Assembly: GCF_003254395.2 (NCBI RefSeq)
Contig: NC_037647.1
Location: 5,678,876 to 5,742,875 of the forward strand
DNA length: 64,000 bases
Reading direction: 5' to 3'
Source: Apis mellifera
Lineage: Eukaryota; Arthropoda; Insecta; Hymenoptera; Apidae
Notes under the pieces: model-generated
Database searches by the model: none
Seen by the model: only the letters and a program-made list of their open reading frames with translations
What the model was told of the DNA's origin: nothing
In this document: one piece after another, positions 11,840-25,500 of the stretch
Layout: each line of letters starts with the position of its first letter
How positions within the stretch are numbered: the stretch's first letter is position 1
Position numbers and translations under genes: made by a program

Positions 11840-13072
11840 ATGACTAGGTAAGTTCTAAAAGTTTTGAGGTTATATTTTTATATCACGAATCAAAACATTC
11901 TAAAAGCAATTACAGTTGTTTTATTCCAATATATTATAACTAAATTTATACGATTTTTATTTTGTTTATGACTTATAACGACTGTCTTTAAATTGAAAAT
12001 TCAAATATTTTTATTCTCAAGGACACGTTTATTTCAAAACGTGTAATTAGATTATAATATAAACATAATGAAAAAAGTAAATTATATGTAAAAATAATTT
12101 TTAGTAGAATAATATATTTGGAAAATTGTTAAAAACAATAAGATATATCTTTATTCATATTTTACATTTTCACATTTATCTGAAATTCTTTGTTTTTATA
12201 GACAAAAACAAAAAAAAATATTAATTTATATTATAATATTTAATTTATAGACAATATTAATTTATATAAAATATTCAAGTAATATACAATATAAAAAACA
12301 TAATAATAGAATAATGTTATACAAATTTTATATTTAATTAAAGTACAAAATTTAAAATTACAGATCAAAAATAGAGTTAGGAGATGTAACACCACATAAT
12401 ATAAAACAGCTCAAACTTCTTAACCAAGTGGTGTTTCCTGTCTCATATAATGAAAAATTTTATAAAGATGTTTTAGAAGCTGGGGAGCTAGCAAAACTTG
12501 CATATTACAATGATATAGTGGTATGTTATATTTATGCAAATTATATTAAAAAATATATCAATTTTGAACAATAATTAAATCAAATGAAAGATTTTATAAA
12601 AAATTCTTATTTTAGGTTGGTGCAGTTTGTTGTCGAGTAGATACTTCTGAAAATTCTAGACGTTTATATATTATGACATTGGGATGCCTTTATCCCTATA
12701 GAAGATTAGGAATAGGTACTGTAATGGTGCAACATGTTTTAAATTATGTTTATAAAGATGGAAATTTTGATTCAATCTTTCTGTAAGTATTAATATACTT
12801 AAATATTTAATTATATTTATTATATATACAAAATATTTATATAAATATATAAGTAAAAATTTATATTTTTATAATTAAAGATATTTTTTATTTATAGTCA
12901 TGTTCAAATAAGTAATGAAGGAGCTATTGACTTTTATAAAAAATTTGGATTTGAAATAGTTGAAACAAAGGAACATTACTATAAGCGAATAGAACCTGCA
13001 GATGCTCATGTATTACAAAAAACTTTACGTCCCAAAACAAATCAAACAAATAATCAACAAATTAATCAATAA
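11840..13072 (+). CDS. NAA50: N-alpha-acetyltransferase 50 (san)
   Basis: Four coding exons: 11840-11847 (only ATG ACT AG), 12364-12520, 12616-12782 and 12898-13072, all in phase, giving 168 residues. The family is about 169. It is a GNAT-fold acetyltransferase that acetylates protein N-termini, works with the ribosome-bound NatA complex, and is needed for sister-chromatid cohesion in Drosophila (san). The substrate loop region FPVSYN is present. The catalytic pair corresponds to Tyr73 and His112, and the acetyl-CoA loop is RRLGIG at residues 84-89. The C-terminal YYKRIEPADAHVLQK is the family signature, and the last 20 residues are a Gln/Asn-rich tail. Poly(A) signals AATAAA lie at 13130-13135 and 13200-13205. 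The 8-base first coding exon is easily missed by automatic prediction. Confidence 0.97.
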
Positions 13073-13879
13073 AAATCATTAATCATTAATTTATCACATC
13101 TTAAAAACTACATGTTTTCATAGTCTGGTAATAAAATTATTTTTATTGTACTTCCCAGTGTGTTATATAAGTTATAAAATAGAGTTTTATAAATAATTTA
13201 ATAAAGTTGACAAATACAATGTATATCGACGTAAAAAATATAACTTAACAATTCCATAAATTATTAATAATCAAAACAAAAAAGTTAATTTTTCAATTAT
13301 TGCCAACATTATACATATTAAAACATATTATTTTACTAAACATATCACATTTATAATACTTTATTTATGCCTAATATATTTAATATCTTGTATCAGCTGC
13401 ATAAAATATTAAACAGCATTATAATGCTGAAAACAAACAATTTAAAATAATTTATGCAACCAACATATTTGTAGTCCCTATTCTTTAAATTTTTTTTTTT
13501 TTTTTTTAGAAAATTGAAAGCTTTTTTGCTTTTTTTTACAATTTGCATATTCAGTGAACATAATACAAAGATATTAACATTTTGACATTATCATTTAAGT
13601 ACAATAATTTGAGATTATATGATTTTAAAAATTAGATATTAAATATCATAGTATATTATTAATAAAATATAAATATATAATATAAAATATAAATAGAGTA
13701 AAACACATTCACGTTCACATATCAATACATAAAACTTTTGAGATATTGCAAATTATTTTTAGTCTTTGTACATAAAAAATTAATTAAAATTGATATCTAA
13801 AAGAACAATTATAGCAAAGAAAATTTGTTCTTGCATATTAACATTTAATCTTCAACGAATATTTGCTCCATGTATGTAA
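13073..13879. other. Region between convergent NAA50 and HSL 3' ends
   Basis: About 0.8 kb between stop codons. It holds NAA50 poly(A) signals at 13130 and 13200 (plus) and a candidate HSL signal at 13360-13365 (AATAAA on the minus strand). If these are used the two transcripts end about 150 bases apart without overlap. A run of T at about 13489-13508 is notable. Nothing coding. Confidence 0.5.
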
Positions 13880-16800
13880 TTATAATGCCAATAACTCCTG
13901 CAATCTTTTTGCGCATAGATCTGATCCTTCACTTGCTTCTTTTGAAACCTATAAATTTAAATAACTATATACTAATGCTATAATTGAATATAATATAATG
14001 TTATTGTTTTATTTGATAAAAGAAATAATTACTGGTGTTAAATTAAGAAATCCATGTGGTAAACCTGGCAATATATCAAGCGTGACTGATACACCAAGCA
14101 ATCGAAGTTTTCTTGCGAACATGACCGAGTCATCAAGGCATGGATCCAATTCTAATGTCTATAAAATATTATTTATATATATAATTTTTTTTTCATATTA
14201 TATTCCATAAAAAATTTAAGATTTAAGAATTTACAAGCATTTTAATAGGTGGTAATTGTGCTAAAAGATTATCCGATGCAAGATAAGGACTTAAATATGG
14301 ATCTCTGGGTACTGTGAATATAAATTCTTCTAAAGGACTTTTTATATTTTCTGTATCTAATTCTCTGGATTCTTTGTGCCTTCCACTGAGAGACCATCCA
14401 AAAAAAGACCATGATCTATCATTTTTTGAAATATTGTTATCTTCACTAATAGTACCATTTCCAATATGTGTTGAAGTATTTGTTCCACAATTTCGATAAA
14501 GTTCAAAAAATTTATTAATATATTCTTGAGATTTTGCTTCTTCCTGTAGATGTTCCATTCCTGTTATATTAAAGAATATACAAAAAATATTTATATAAAA
14601 CCAACTATAAAACAATTAAAAAACAAAATTAAAATAAAAAATTAATAAACTGATATAAAAATTATATCATATTTAAATTATAACATTTAATTATATTTTT
14701 ATATTTGCATTATTCATTTATTTACCATCAGCTTCTGTTAAAGTAACAGAATTCAAAGTTGAATCAGATGGTAAAGATGCTAACTTATGTGCATCATTTG
14801 TTTCATCTCCATTAGGACTCAGAGCTAATGCTATTAAATCACTTTCACTTACTTCAGCAAAAGATTCTGAATCTGATTTTATACATTCAGCAACATCATG
14901 TTCTTTTTCTCTAAAAAATAAAAAAGAAAGAAAATGAAATAAAAAAATAATTGTGATTTATTTTAATATATAATATTTACCGTGTAACTTTTTTATTATC
15001 TGAAGGGATATATGCTTTTAAACAACGTAAAAGAAATCCCATAGGTAATAATGGATCTGATAGACAAAGCAATCGCGAAGGTGATAATACAAAATCAACA
15101 AGTACTGGTGTATATGCCATAAATATTCCATCAGGTTTTCTAATATTTAATTGTAAACATTTTAAAGTAATTCCCAAGTTTAAGTTGGCCCCAGCAGAAT
15201 CACCTATTAAAAAATTATATTATTTATATGCAAATATTAAATATATGAAAAAAAAATGTGCATAAAGGTATATTAGGAAAATAATAACATGCAATTCTTT
15301 ACATCTTACCAGCAAGAAGTATTTTTTGAGCTGTACTTCCAAGCAATGTACTTGCATGATTTAAAGCCCATGCATATGCATATAGCACTTCTTCGAGCGC
15401 ACGAGGAAATGGAGCTTCAGGCGCTAAACTGTAATCTATACTTAAAATAGGTATACCAAGACTTATGGCCCAACCGCGTAAATATGTTTCATGAGATAAA
15501 GAAGTTTGTGCTACAAAACCTCCACCATGACAATGAATTATCAATTCATTGGACAATCCATGCAATTCTCCCCCTACTCCACCTGAACCAACCTGAGAAA
15601 AGCATGTACTGCACAGGAGTGAAACTGATGTTTTACAAAAATTTCTACTTTATTAAAGGAAATGTGAAGAGGAAAATAATGACTAAAAATAATAAGTGCT
15701 ATCTATATGAAATAAGTAAATCTCATTTCTTTACCATTCCTAAACGACGTTTAGAACTTAACAATCTAACATGTATCGGCTTTTTTCCGATATGACTATT
15801 TGGTATAGGAATTGATATAGTTGATCCATTTAATGTAGAAAGTGTCAATTCTTCAGGTGGAATAGAAATTACTTGATTTATTGCCAAAGAAGAAGATGTT
15901 ATAGCAGGCAACTTCCGTGCAATATCTAAAATATATAACTTATATAATATATATTAAAACAATTATCAAAATAAAGCAAGCAATTATTATATTTAAAATA
16001 AATTATATATATATATATATATTATGTAATATGTTATTGAAAATCATAGTATATTACCAGTCTCATTCAGAAACCAAAAAGCTTGACAAAATGAAATGTC
16101 AGCACGTTGAGATACATCGACAATACGACGAGCTCTTATTTCAGGATCTAACATATATTTGACAGAATTAGCACATCTTGCTAGCAATGTACCATTAGCA
16201 TAAAATGCTTCACTGAATGTTGCCATACAAACCAGTATAGTTTTTAAAATAGGTTTTAAATTATCATGAAACTGAAAACAATATTTTTCATATTTACATA
16301 TCTCACATTTTTATATATTTATTAGAAAATGATAAAAAATAGTGAATCATTAATTATATATGTTTTCATCATTACCTGAAATCCTAAACATCTACCATAA
16401 AAACAATACTGATTTATGGTTTCTACTTTATTTAAAATTTCATGAGGATTATGATTATCGCCTATAAAAAGAGATGGTTTTCCATCATTTATATATTCAC
16501 TCCATGAATAAAGAGTTTGTAAATGCTCTAAGCAAGTGCACAAAGATGCCAGCAATTGTGAGCAAGCCTCAATTTCCCTATAAATATTTGTACTTATTAT
16601 TGTTAATATAATTTTAAATACAAATATTTAATAATTCTTTAAAACAAATCATAATTACCTCATATGATAACTTTTACGAAAAAATATAGAATCTTTTTGA
16701 CAATATATTTGATGACAGATTGAACGAGAATGAATAATGCATTTGTCTATTAGCACCAGAAAACTTCTATATCCATTACCAGGTGTTTGCACATCAAGAT

Positions 16801-17041
16801 CAAACATTGGTGCAATTCTACTAATTTCTTTATATAATGGTTGTAATTGTATCAAATGATCTAATATAGCCATAAGTGCAGCTCTAATTCTAATACTGTT
16901 TTCATCTTGATGTGGCATGAAATATTCTGCATTAGCATGACATAATTCCCGTAATGCTCCCCATTGTAGAGGTTCCACATCTTCAAATGGTCTATCAAAG
17001 TCATCATCAAGTGACATTTGAGCTGTGTCTTGTTTATTCAT
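13880..17041 (-). CDS. Hsl: Hormone-sensitive lipase
   Basis: Ten coding exons, GT-AG and in phase: 17041-16659, 16577-16376, 16271-16058, 15925-15735, 15592-15310, 15203-14981, 14910-14726, 14560-14235, 14158-14033, 13948-13880. They encode 733 residues. Residues 1-~300 are the HSL N-terminal domain (FDLDVQTPGNGYRSF, CFYGRCLGFQ). The alpha/beta-hydrolase part follows: oxyanion-hole HGGG at 352-355, nucleophile elbow GDSAG with Ser427, then Asp674 (DPCLDD) and His704 (PHGF). The Asp-His spacing of 30 matches mammalian HSL. Residues ~495-640 form a Ser/Asp/Glu-rich module, corresponding to the regulatory insert that carries PKA sites in vertebrates; here it is short and diverged, with SLSGRHKES one possible basophilic site. 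The enzyme hydrolyses diacylglycerol, retinyl and steryl esters at lipid droplets. The start MNKQDTAQMSLDDD is the first ATG of the exon; an AG acceptor at about 17093 lies upstream, so the exon includes a short 5' UTR. Confidence 0.96.
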
Positions 17042-17093
17042 TTAGCAATAAATTTTTTATTAATTATTTTAAAACAAACAATAATTGTAGAAT

Positions 17094-17950
17094 CTATAAA
17101 AGTAAAAAAATCACATTATATTATTTATTGGTAAAGATTAATAATATATTTTTTAGCAATGCTATTTTTTAATAATTTAAGTATATAAAACACATAAAAA
17201 TTATTGAAATGAATATTTTCATACTTTATAGTCAATATTAATACCTTTCAAAGTTCATTATGTTAATATATAAGGTTATCAAATTTAAGGTATTAAAGAT
17301 ATTCAGGTCACTTATAATTATTTTTTATATTCTGATTTGCATTACATTATGTTTACATTATTAAAATCTTTGTATACGTTATACTCTGATAATGTTGATT
17401 TTTATTTTGGATTTGACATTTCCTAGATATTTATCATGGTCGCCATATTGTTTTTTCAATCGATAGTATTATCTCACAATACAATCTTATAATATCATGC
17501 ACTAGGACGAATTAAATGCTATTGACTTTCACATGTGTTCAACAATGAACTATAACTACTACTAGTAACAAATCGCTTAAAGAATATACATGCATATAGC
17601 TGTAAGTGGAACTTAAAATTCGCTTATTATTCTATTTGTATTAAAATGAAAATTAATTTTTTCATTTAATTTTAATGTTTTAATTTAAATCAAAATTAAA
17701 TGTAATAATATAAGTAGCATATTTATAAAGAATAATTTTTTTATCAATCAATCGCACATAATTATTAATTAATAATCATATTAATAAAAATGTTGAGTAT
17801 CAACATTTTATCAAATACTTATGAACTTTTATTGCAAATCAATTATCTTGTAATAATATATCTTCTAATAATAATTATTATGATAAAGTATCAATTAATA
17901 TATATCAATGAATAAGTTATTTTATAACTAATATAAAAAAAAATACTTAC
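17094..17950. other. Probable intron in the HSL 5' UTR
   Basis: AT-rich sequence with no coding frame. It is bounded on the minus strand by the GTAAGT donor at 17950 and an AG acceptor at 17094, so it reads best as an intron of the HSL leader. Confidence 0.35.
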
Positions 17951-18110
17951 CGCACATATACTGCCGGACGTTACTGTTTTATAATGTTAAAGAAACGAAA
18001 GTAACGTATATCCGTTTCAATGCTAATTTTGTCAGATTGGTGAATGACAAACAACAATTTGTGATTCAATGGTCGTGACTCTTGTGTATTAAGTAACCAG
18101 TCACGACAAA
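17951..18110 (-). promoter_or_regulatory. Probable non-coding first exon and promoter of HSL
   Basis: On the minus strand, 17951 ends a strong splice donor (GTGCG|GTAAGTATT). It could join the acceptor CTTTTATAG| ahead of the HSL start exon (exon from 17093). Just upstream lie a TATAAAAC box and a patch richer in GC than its surroundings. An inverted repeat GTCGTGACT (18072-18080) / AGTCACGAC (18099-18107) sits further upstream. Inferred from splice signals only. Confidence 0.4.
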
Positions 18111-20235
18111 TGAATTAATCATAAAGATATATTAACGATATCTAAGTATGGAAAATGATTCTTGGTAATTTAATTATCTAAGATTTTTAGTGTAAAACAT
18201 ATTTTTATATTACATTTATATAAACACCAAGTGTTTCTGATTCATATACAAAATTATACATACATGAATTAACTATTACATATTTTAATTCATTATATGA
18301 TCTTATTTAAAATTCAATAATTTTTTTAAATTTATAAAAAAAGTAACTTTTTAATATTAACAATAATTATATTATTTAATTAAATTAAATATCAATCAAT
18401 TTCAATTATTGTTCCGTAAGAAAAATTTATAAGAAAATATTGAACAGAATAAGAATATTTCATTTAATATCTATGTTGAAGAATGATTGACATTCAATTA
18501 GTAATTATCTTTGTAATTTATTTATTGATAAGTAAAATTACATATATCCACAAACACAATACGTTCTTTTCACGGAGTGTATTAATGCGATAAAATTTGT
18601 GAGTGGCGAGGAGAAATTCTTGTGTAATGGAGAGAAAGAGGGAGACGAGGAAGTTAGTTTAATTCTCCGGTTAGTAATTTTTCTATCCGTCATAGAAATA
18701 TTTTATAGTAAACGTGAAGTTTCCGATCCTACAATTAAAAGCAACTTAAAAAATTCATCATCTTTCTTCGATTTAGATTGCGTATTATCATTTTCTATTA
18801 TTTGTGTATTTTTATTTTCGACCAAATGGGCAATATTTATGAAATATATCAATTTTTATCTAATCCGATGTTGATTAAATTCATCTTGCGTCATTCAATC
18901 CGGTTTATACAAAACCAAATATTTTATTATTAATCAAGTAATTCAATTGACGATAATTAAAATAATAATGAATAATGTAACAAAAATATGATGATATCGG
19001 GTTGAACTTTGATTTAAACATAAAGCCACTTTGTTTTAAATATTAACGAATGCGTAAGACGTAAGATCGAAAACTATATATAGCGCTGTGTATAGGCGTG
19101 TAAATACACGAGTATTGATATATTGCACGTACAATCGGATTCTTATATCTCATCATTGTTACGATATTAAAGTTCATCAAAGACGCGATAAAATCGTAAG
19201 AATCGATCTATACCGAAAGAACTGCAAAAATAAAGTTTAGTTCCGTTATTATTCCCATTTTCGCCAACTTCTAAATCCGAACCGCTACGCAAAGGACGTA
19301 TTATTTTTTTTTCTTTTATTCCTTCATTCTTATTTCTTTCTTCTTTCTTTTCCTCACTTCTCACGTGTCTTTTTTCCATTTATTTTTCTTTCTTCTTTAA
19401 GCTAAAGTTTAATTAATTACGGTAAATATTTATTACCTCTTTACAAAAATCAATTCTTAAACTTATACAAAGTGACTCGATGCAAATTCACAATATCTTG
19501 AAGTGAAAAAATGACATGGATGCTCTATAGTTAAAACAGATTAAAACTGATACGATTCCAGTTTTCAAAGATTGTTGATTAATCTTTCTTTAAATTCTTT
19601 GGTCATTATCTCAATACAATTATAATCGAAATAAGATATGTTTTCGTATGCTGCTGGTCGAGTATTCTTTTATTAAAATTTCATTCGAATTGGATATTCT
19701 TTTTTTCTTTTTGACGTGTATAAATTTTTGTTATTATCAATCCAAATTTTTTTATAATTATGTTATTTAAAAGATGGTACACGAGATAAATTTGGCAAGC
19801 ATTACAGGTGCTATTCGCATCATATTTTTTGACAAATATAATATATGATAAACAACAGCACATCCGCCAACGTAGGCCAATTGTCATATGATCGCGTACC
19901 ATCTTCGTTCTTTTTTTTATTTTATTTTACATTAAGTGAAAATTATAATTGGAATGATTATTACAATTAAAAAAAAAAGAAGAATAGTAATTTTGCGTTT
20001 TTTTTTCTTTTTTTTCTTTTTCTAGAGACAACAACATGTTTTCTTCATCAACATCTGTGAATCCGTATCAAGTCAAATTTTTTTTTTTTTTTATTACGCG
20101 ACGTGTCAATGTTTTTTTTTCTTCTTCTCATTTAACGACTATATGCTATAGGTACATAATGTATAGTTAATTTGATAGGTGTACATGTATATGCATATGT
20201 ATATATATATCTATGTATATATATTGTTCATATAT

Positions 20236-20300
20236 TACACACACACACACACACATACACACATGAACATATATATTTATATATATATATATATAGATAT
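20236..20300. repeat. (AC)n and (TA)n compound microsatellite
   Basis: ACACAC run from about 20237 followed by TATATA tracts to about 20296, flanked by ATGTATATATAT blocks from 20180. Confidence 0.85.
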
Positions 20301-20787
20301 TTATATTATTATTAACGCATCGATGCTATGCTTTTGTTGTATCTCTCATAGACATATGGTTAATTGCTATCATTTTAATATATCTAAAATAATATTTTTA
20401 ACACTCAGCGATGCGCGAATGTGTGTGCCTGTGTATATACTTTTCTCGTTGGCTCGTTCTTCCACCGGAGTTGCGTGAGACAGTCTACTACTATGCTCGC
20501 TAAATAGGAAGGCAGCTGCTTCACGTGCGCTTAGGAATCCAAGGATTATTGTTCAATGTCCTCGGTTTGCGCATTCGTTTAATTTATTTTAGCAAAATTA
20601 ACATAATAAAACAAATGATTTTATTGTAATAAAGAGAAAGTGGGAAGGAAAATATAATTCTTTGATATATAAATAGTGATCTAAATAAAAACATTAATTA
20701 AACCATCGTTAATTAACATAACACTTGCGCGACTAAAATTAATTGTTATTCTTTGTTATAATTACATATAACACTTATCAAATTTAT

Positions 20788-20796
20788 GTATGTATA

Positions 20797-20835
<39 letters not shown>
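20788..20835. repeat. TA-rich microsatellite
   Basis: TGTATGTATATATATG followed by an uninterrupted TA run to about 20829. Confidence 0.85.
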
Positions 20836-20837
<2 letters not shown>

Positions 20838-21975
20838 TAATACAATTAATTTTTTGTTACAAAGAAATATAATATAAATAAAAAAAAAACGTGCAATATT
20901 TATTAAAACAAACGAAAGCTATGCTTTCCCACGCGACCCTGGTTAAAGCGCAGCCTACTATCTTTTGACCATATACAAATATATAAGCATTAAACGTGTA
21001 ATATATTATCGTCATCATATATAATTAATAATCCTAAGATAGTTATTGTATGAACCATCTTTTGAGAGAGAGAGAGAGAAAAAAAAATTGGTGAAATAAA
21101 AAAAAAAAAAGACAGAAACACGCTTGCTTTTAACATTCGCCACTTATTCGACCTAAATCTGAGGTACTAATGCCACTCAAAAAAACTCCTGTGTTGAACT
21201 GTTCCTCTTATTCGGCAACCTCGGCGTGATTCTTTCGATTCGTCCGTTTTCATTACGAAACACGTGACGATAACTCGAACCGAATCGAACAAAGCTACCG
21301 AATATTTTCCGTGCATACATTCGGGCAGCACCTCGATAAGATAGTGGACATTTGTTATGGAATGATAAAATATCTTGCTTCTCATAATAACTTTAGATAC
21401 GATTCATGATTCAATTTCTTATAAGTATAAAGTTGTATAATCTAAGAGTAGACGTTAAGTACTGAAAAGGTCGCTGAAAAAATCAGGCAGTGGGAATCGA
21501 ACGGAGATGAAAAAACAGCTGCAATCACGAAGGTGAACGTGCATTAATCGCCGTTCTGATATTTTAAGAGCATATCGTAGAGCATACACTTTTGCACAGT
21601 GCTATGTAATATGCTTATCATGTTTTTTTTTTCTTTTTCTTTTTTTTTTTTTCTTTTAAATCGGATTATATTTTTTATACCGTGTAAGCTGCTACCGCTG
21701 CTAACATTTTTTTTTCTTTTTCTTATTTTCATTGTATTATTTATAAGCTGCATTTACTTATTATTGCCATTTACTATCTCGAAAAATATCAGAACTTAGA
21801 AATATACAGCAAAGAGCGCAACAGCACGCATTATATTATGAATGCGTCATCACGAGAATACGTTTTCTTTTTAACGCATATTTCTATTGCTGAAAAAACA
21901 ATGTCCGTAATTGATCATAGTCCACAGCCTTCTAATTGAAGGATATCGCGTATATAACATTAATGAGTGATGATT

Positions 21976-22011
21976 CTTTTTTTTTTTCTTTCTTTCTTTC
22001 TTTCTTTCTTT
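21976..22011. repeat. (TTTC)n microsatellite
   Basis: A run of T followed by six TTTC units, in the putative 3' UTR of Appl. On the transcribed strand it is a purine-rich GAAA tract. Confidence 0.85.
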
Positions 22012-22578
22012 TAGATTTGTTGTCGTCATCATTATGAGCGCTCCTTCCTGTGTTTATTTGTTTATTTATTTTGTTAATAATAACATGTATGACAAACGAA
22101 AACAACGTGTATGAGATACTTCCGAAGACAACATTACGCCCTTCCCATAATATGGCACATTGGCATGTTGTTTCCCTTTCGAATTGTCTTGTAGATAATT
22201 CTGATACGAGCAGTATGAATCGACTCATAACATTTCTATCTACTAGATGTTATATGAAAATTGCTTTATACATATATCATAATAATCGTTATATTTTCGT
22301 ATAACGAGTCGCGAGTTATTATAAAGAGACGTGACACATAATGATATCGTATCGCAATACCTATTCGTCTATGGACAGATTTTATTCCATATATCACTAA
22401 GACATAGATTTTTTTTTTTTTTTTTTTTAAATATATTTTCGGAATCTTCGGAAGAACCTCGAACCTGAAAGATATCTTACACTAACAAAATACTATGAGA
22501 TTCTTGAAGAACATACGCGAGAACGGACAATTAAAGATCAATTTCAAATAAAATCTCTTGTAGACCGAGGTGATTAAA

Positions 22579-25500
22579 TTATTCTTTGATCTCGAAATAT
22601 TTATATGTAGGATTTTCATATCCATTGATTTGCATGTTTGCAACATGCCGCTCCTCTGGTGTGGCCGCTTGATCAACTTCAATAAATCCCTGTTTAACGT
22701 TGTTAATAATAATAATAATTGTTAATATTATTAATTATTGATTATCAAATTTCTAACTCTAATTAAAATTGCATTTTAGGCACACCTGACTATGAGGGCT
22801 TCTTGCACTGCGCCTTTTGAATACTGCTACACCTACTACTGCTGCAGCCATAAGTGCAATTCCAGCAAATGCAAGTGTAAAGTAGACAGATCGACTTTCT
22901 CTGTGATACATCTCCCTTCTTACAGAGTAACCCTACATCATAAATAAAATAGAAACATTTTTTTATATCATCATTTTTCTTATAAATATTATTTTTTTTT
23001 TTTTCTAGCAATATCATCCAACTATATTTACCGGTTCAGAATGGGAAATGTCATGTGTCAAACTATGAGCTGCCCTAACAAGTCCTTCGCTGTGCATAGC
23101 TGCCGGTTGCTCCGGTTGTTGTTGAATATCTTTGTTATCATTTATCGAATCGCTTTCTTCTTGTTGTGCTTGTTCTGTACGTAATTCACCACGTTCAGCT
23201 TTGCGTTGCTCCTTGCGTACTCGTTCCAGTTGTTTTTGATGCTCTTTTTCTACAGATTCAATGGATTTCATTATTTAAATATAATCGATATCACACCATT
23301 TCTCTTTCATTTATCAAATTTCAAAATTACCTTGTTGCTTACTGGTAACATCGGCCTGATATTTATCTAAAATGGCTGCTTCCGCTTCTCGTGTCATCGC
23401 TAACAGCAGTCCAGGAGTCTCATCTTTGCTCCTGAGGGCCAAAACGTAATCATCCATAAGGCGGCCAATTTTTGCGCTTAAATCAGGATACCTAAATATA
23501 ATGAATGAAATCCTCCATATAGTATTCTATTAAGTCAAAGATATATTTCTTTCTGCTCTGTCAAAATCTGGAATCTAGTATTCTGAGACGTTGACGTTAC
23601 TCTATATCGACGGACACATTACCGTTCTAACATCAACAGGCTCTGATTGGTGATTCTATCGATTTCCGCCAAGTGCTCCAACGTTGCTGGTTTCTCACGT
23701 TGAGCTTGTTCCAAACTGCTGTCCAGCAGATGTTTGTAATGAGCAATAGTATGATGCCTATCTTTGTGAAGAGCACGAAGCAACTTTTGGAGACATTTTT
23801 GAATGCGATGCATCTAGATAAAAATAAATATAATAAATTATTTGCGATTGGACAAAAAAACTTGAAAAACTTACATTTGGTGGTGTCTCGTTCAAAGCAG
23901 CTGTATAACATGACATCGCTTCTTCGTTCCTTTGTTTAACAGCTTCCTAAAATAAATTGATAATATGATAAATATTATATCATATGTTACATAAATGATG
24001 TATAAATTATAATTAAAATCAAATAATAAAAAAAAATAGAAAAGTTTTTTCAAAATTTTTAAATTATACATTATTTCATTTGAATCAAATTAGAATTTTA
24101 ATATTAAAATTTCAATATTGCAAAAAAAGAAAATTATTTAAAAAATTTGAAGATATAATATTTAGAAACATATATATAAACTAAACTTATCTATATATAT
24201 ATAAAATAAATATACAATACAAACTAAATTAATTTAATAAATCAATAAAATTAATATACTTCATTTTTATCTTCAAATCCAACATTCATAAGTATCAAAA
24301 AGATTTCAATTATATAATGTATTTCAGAAAGATGTATAATCTACATGAAAAATTAAATGAAAAATATAAAATGACACTTTTTCAAAATTCAAATTAATAT
24401 TGAAAATTTAAATATATGTTCAATTACATATATTTCTATTTTTAATAAATATCATTATATTTATATCTTTTTTTCCTTTTGTTATATGCGCATATTAAAG
24501 TCATTTTAAAATACCAACTCATTCTCAATTTACTTTCTCATGTAGATTCCCCATTTTTTAACTTTTATCAATCTTTTTAACTTTGATCAATTTTGAAAAC
24601 ACTTTGAGATTCGACAGATACAACAATCGTATCTTTCTAGTTATTCAAATCTATCGATAAAAATTTTCTTCCTTAAACGAAAGAAATATCTCGCCAGTTG
24701 CATCCATTTATTCTAAATCACATACTTGTACTCTTTGCTGATGCATAGCGCTTAATTGATGTTTCTCCGCGGCACCGCTCTCTTCTAGAGCAGCAACAGT
24801 TTCCTGGAATCGCGCGGTCATCCATCGTTTGAAAGCATCAGCAGCAACTGGGTCGTGGGCACGGATATCTTGATACTTTTCCTCGAGATCACTCCAGTCC
24901 TTCATCACCTGAAAACGTTGTAGCACAAAGATTTCGACACTAGTGTTCCGAGAGATAATAGCTATCTCTCGAAACTCCGATTTTACGTCTTCTTTCATAC
25001 GCTGTTTCTTCAAATTCAATTTTTTCGTTTTTCGTTTCGAAAATCATATCATTTTAAAAAATCCAACGAAATATATGTAATAAAATAAAATCAACGAAAT
25101 AAGCAAAAAAAACGAAAATAATAACTTAATGAAAATAATATATATTTCTTTTTTTTTTTTGTATAAAAAAAAATAAGAGAAATTAGAAATGAGATAGACG
25201 ATAGGTATCACCCGCTTACTTTTGTTACTTTCTCCTTGTGCACCTCTTCGAGTCTCATTTGTGCTTGCTTGTAGCTCTGGTGCTCAGAACGAGGATCGAA
25301 ATGAGTTAGATATGGATCCGGTGTGCTCTGTGACTGCGAAGATTGTTGTGTGCTGGTACTAACTGGCAATGGCATTGCAGTTACGTCTTGTTTCGGTTTT
25401 TCCGTGGTTGAAACTGTTGTTGATAATCGACTGGACAAAATGAACGTACAATTATTTATATTGTTATTGTATTAATATAGCAAGAAACATTTGAATTTAA

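Larger units (their letters stand above)
18111..22578 (-). other. Region downstream of Appl, probably containing its 3' UTR
   Basis: About 4.5 kb between the HSL promoter and the Appl stop. From about 19.0 kb upward the composition is less AT-rich, with CpG-containing patches (20.40-20.58 and 21.17-21.40 kb) and many simple repeats, unlike the plain AT-rich stretch 18.1-18.9 kb. This would fit a long 3' UTR of a neuronal gene. A nearer poly(A) option is the cluster of AATAAA on the minus strand at about 22050-22075, some 510 bases after the stop. The open frames here are low-complexity and I do not consider them coding. Confidence 0.35.

Noticed and set aside
21485..21510. GTGGGAATCGAAC, similar to the complement of a tRNA T-arm
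   Set aside because: The surrounding 70 bases do not fold into the other tRNA arms and no anticodon stem is visible.
23014..23271. Start of an independent protein at the ATG near 23271
   Set aside because: The ATG lies in an Appl intron; the splice acceptor at 23250 and the matching phase show this is an internal Appl exon.
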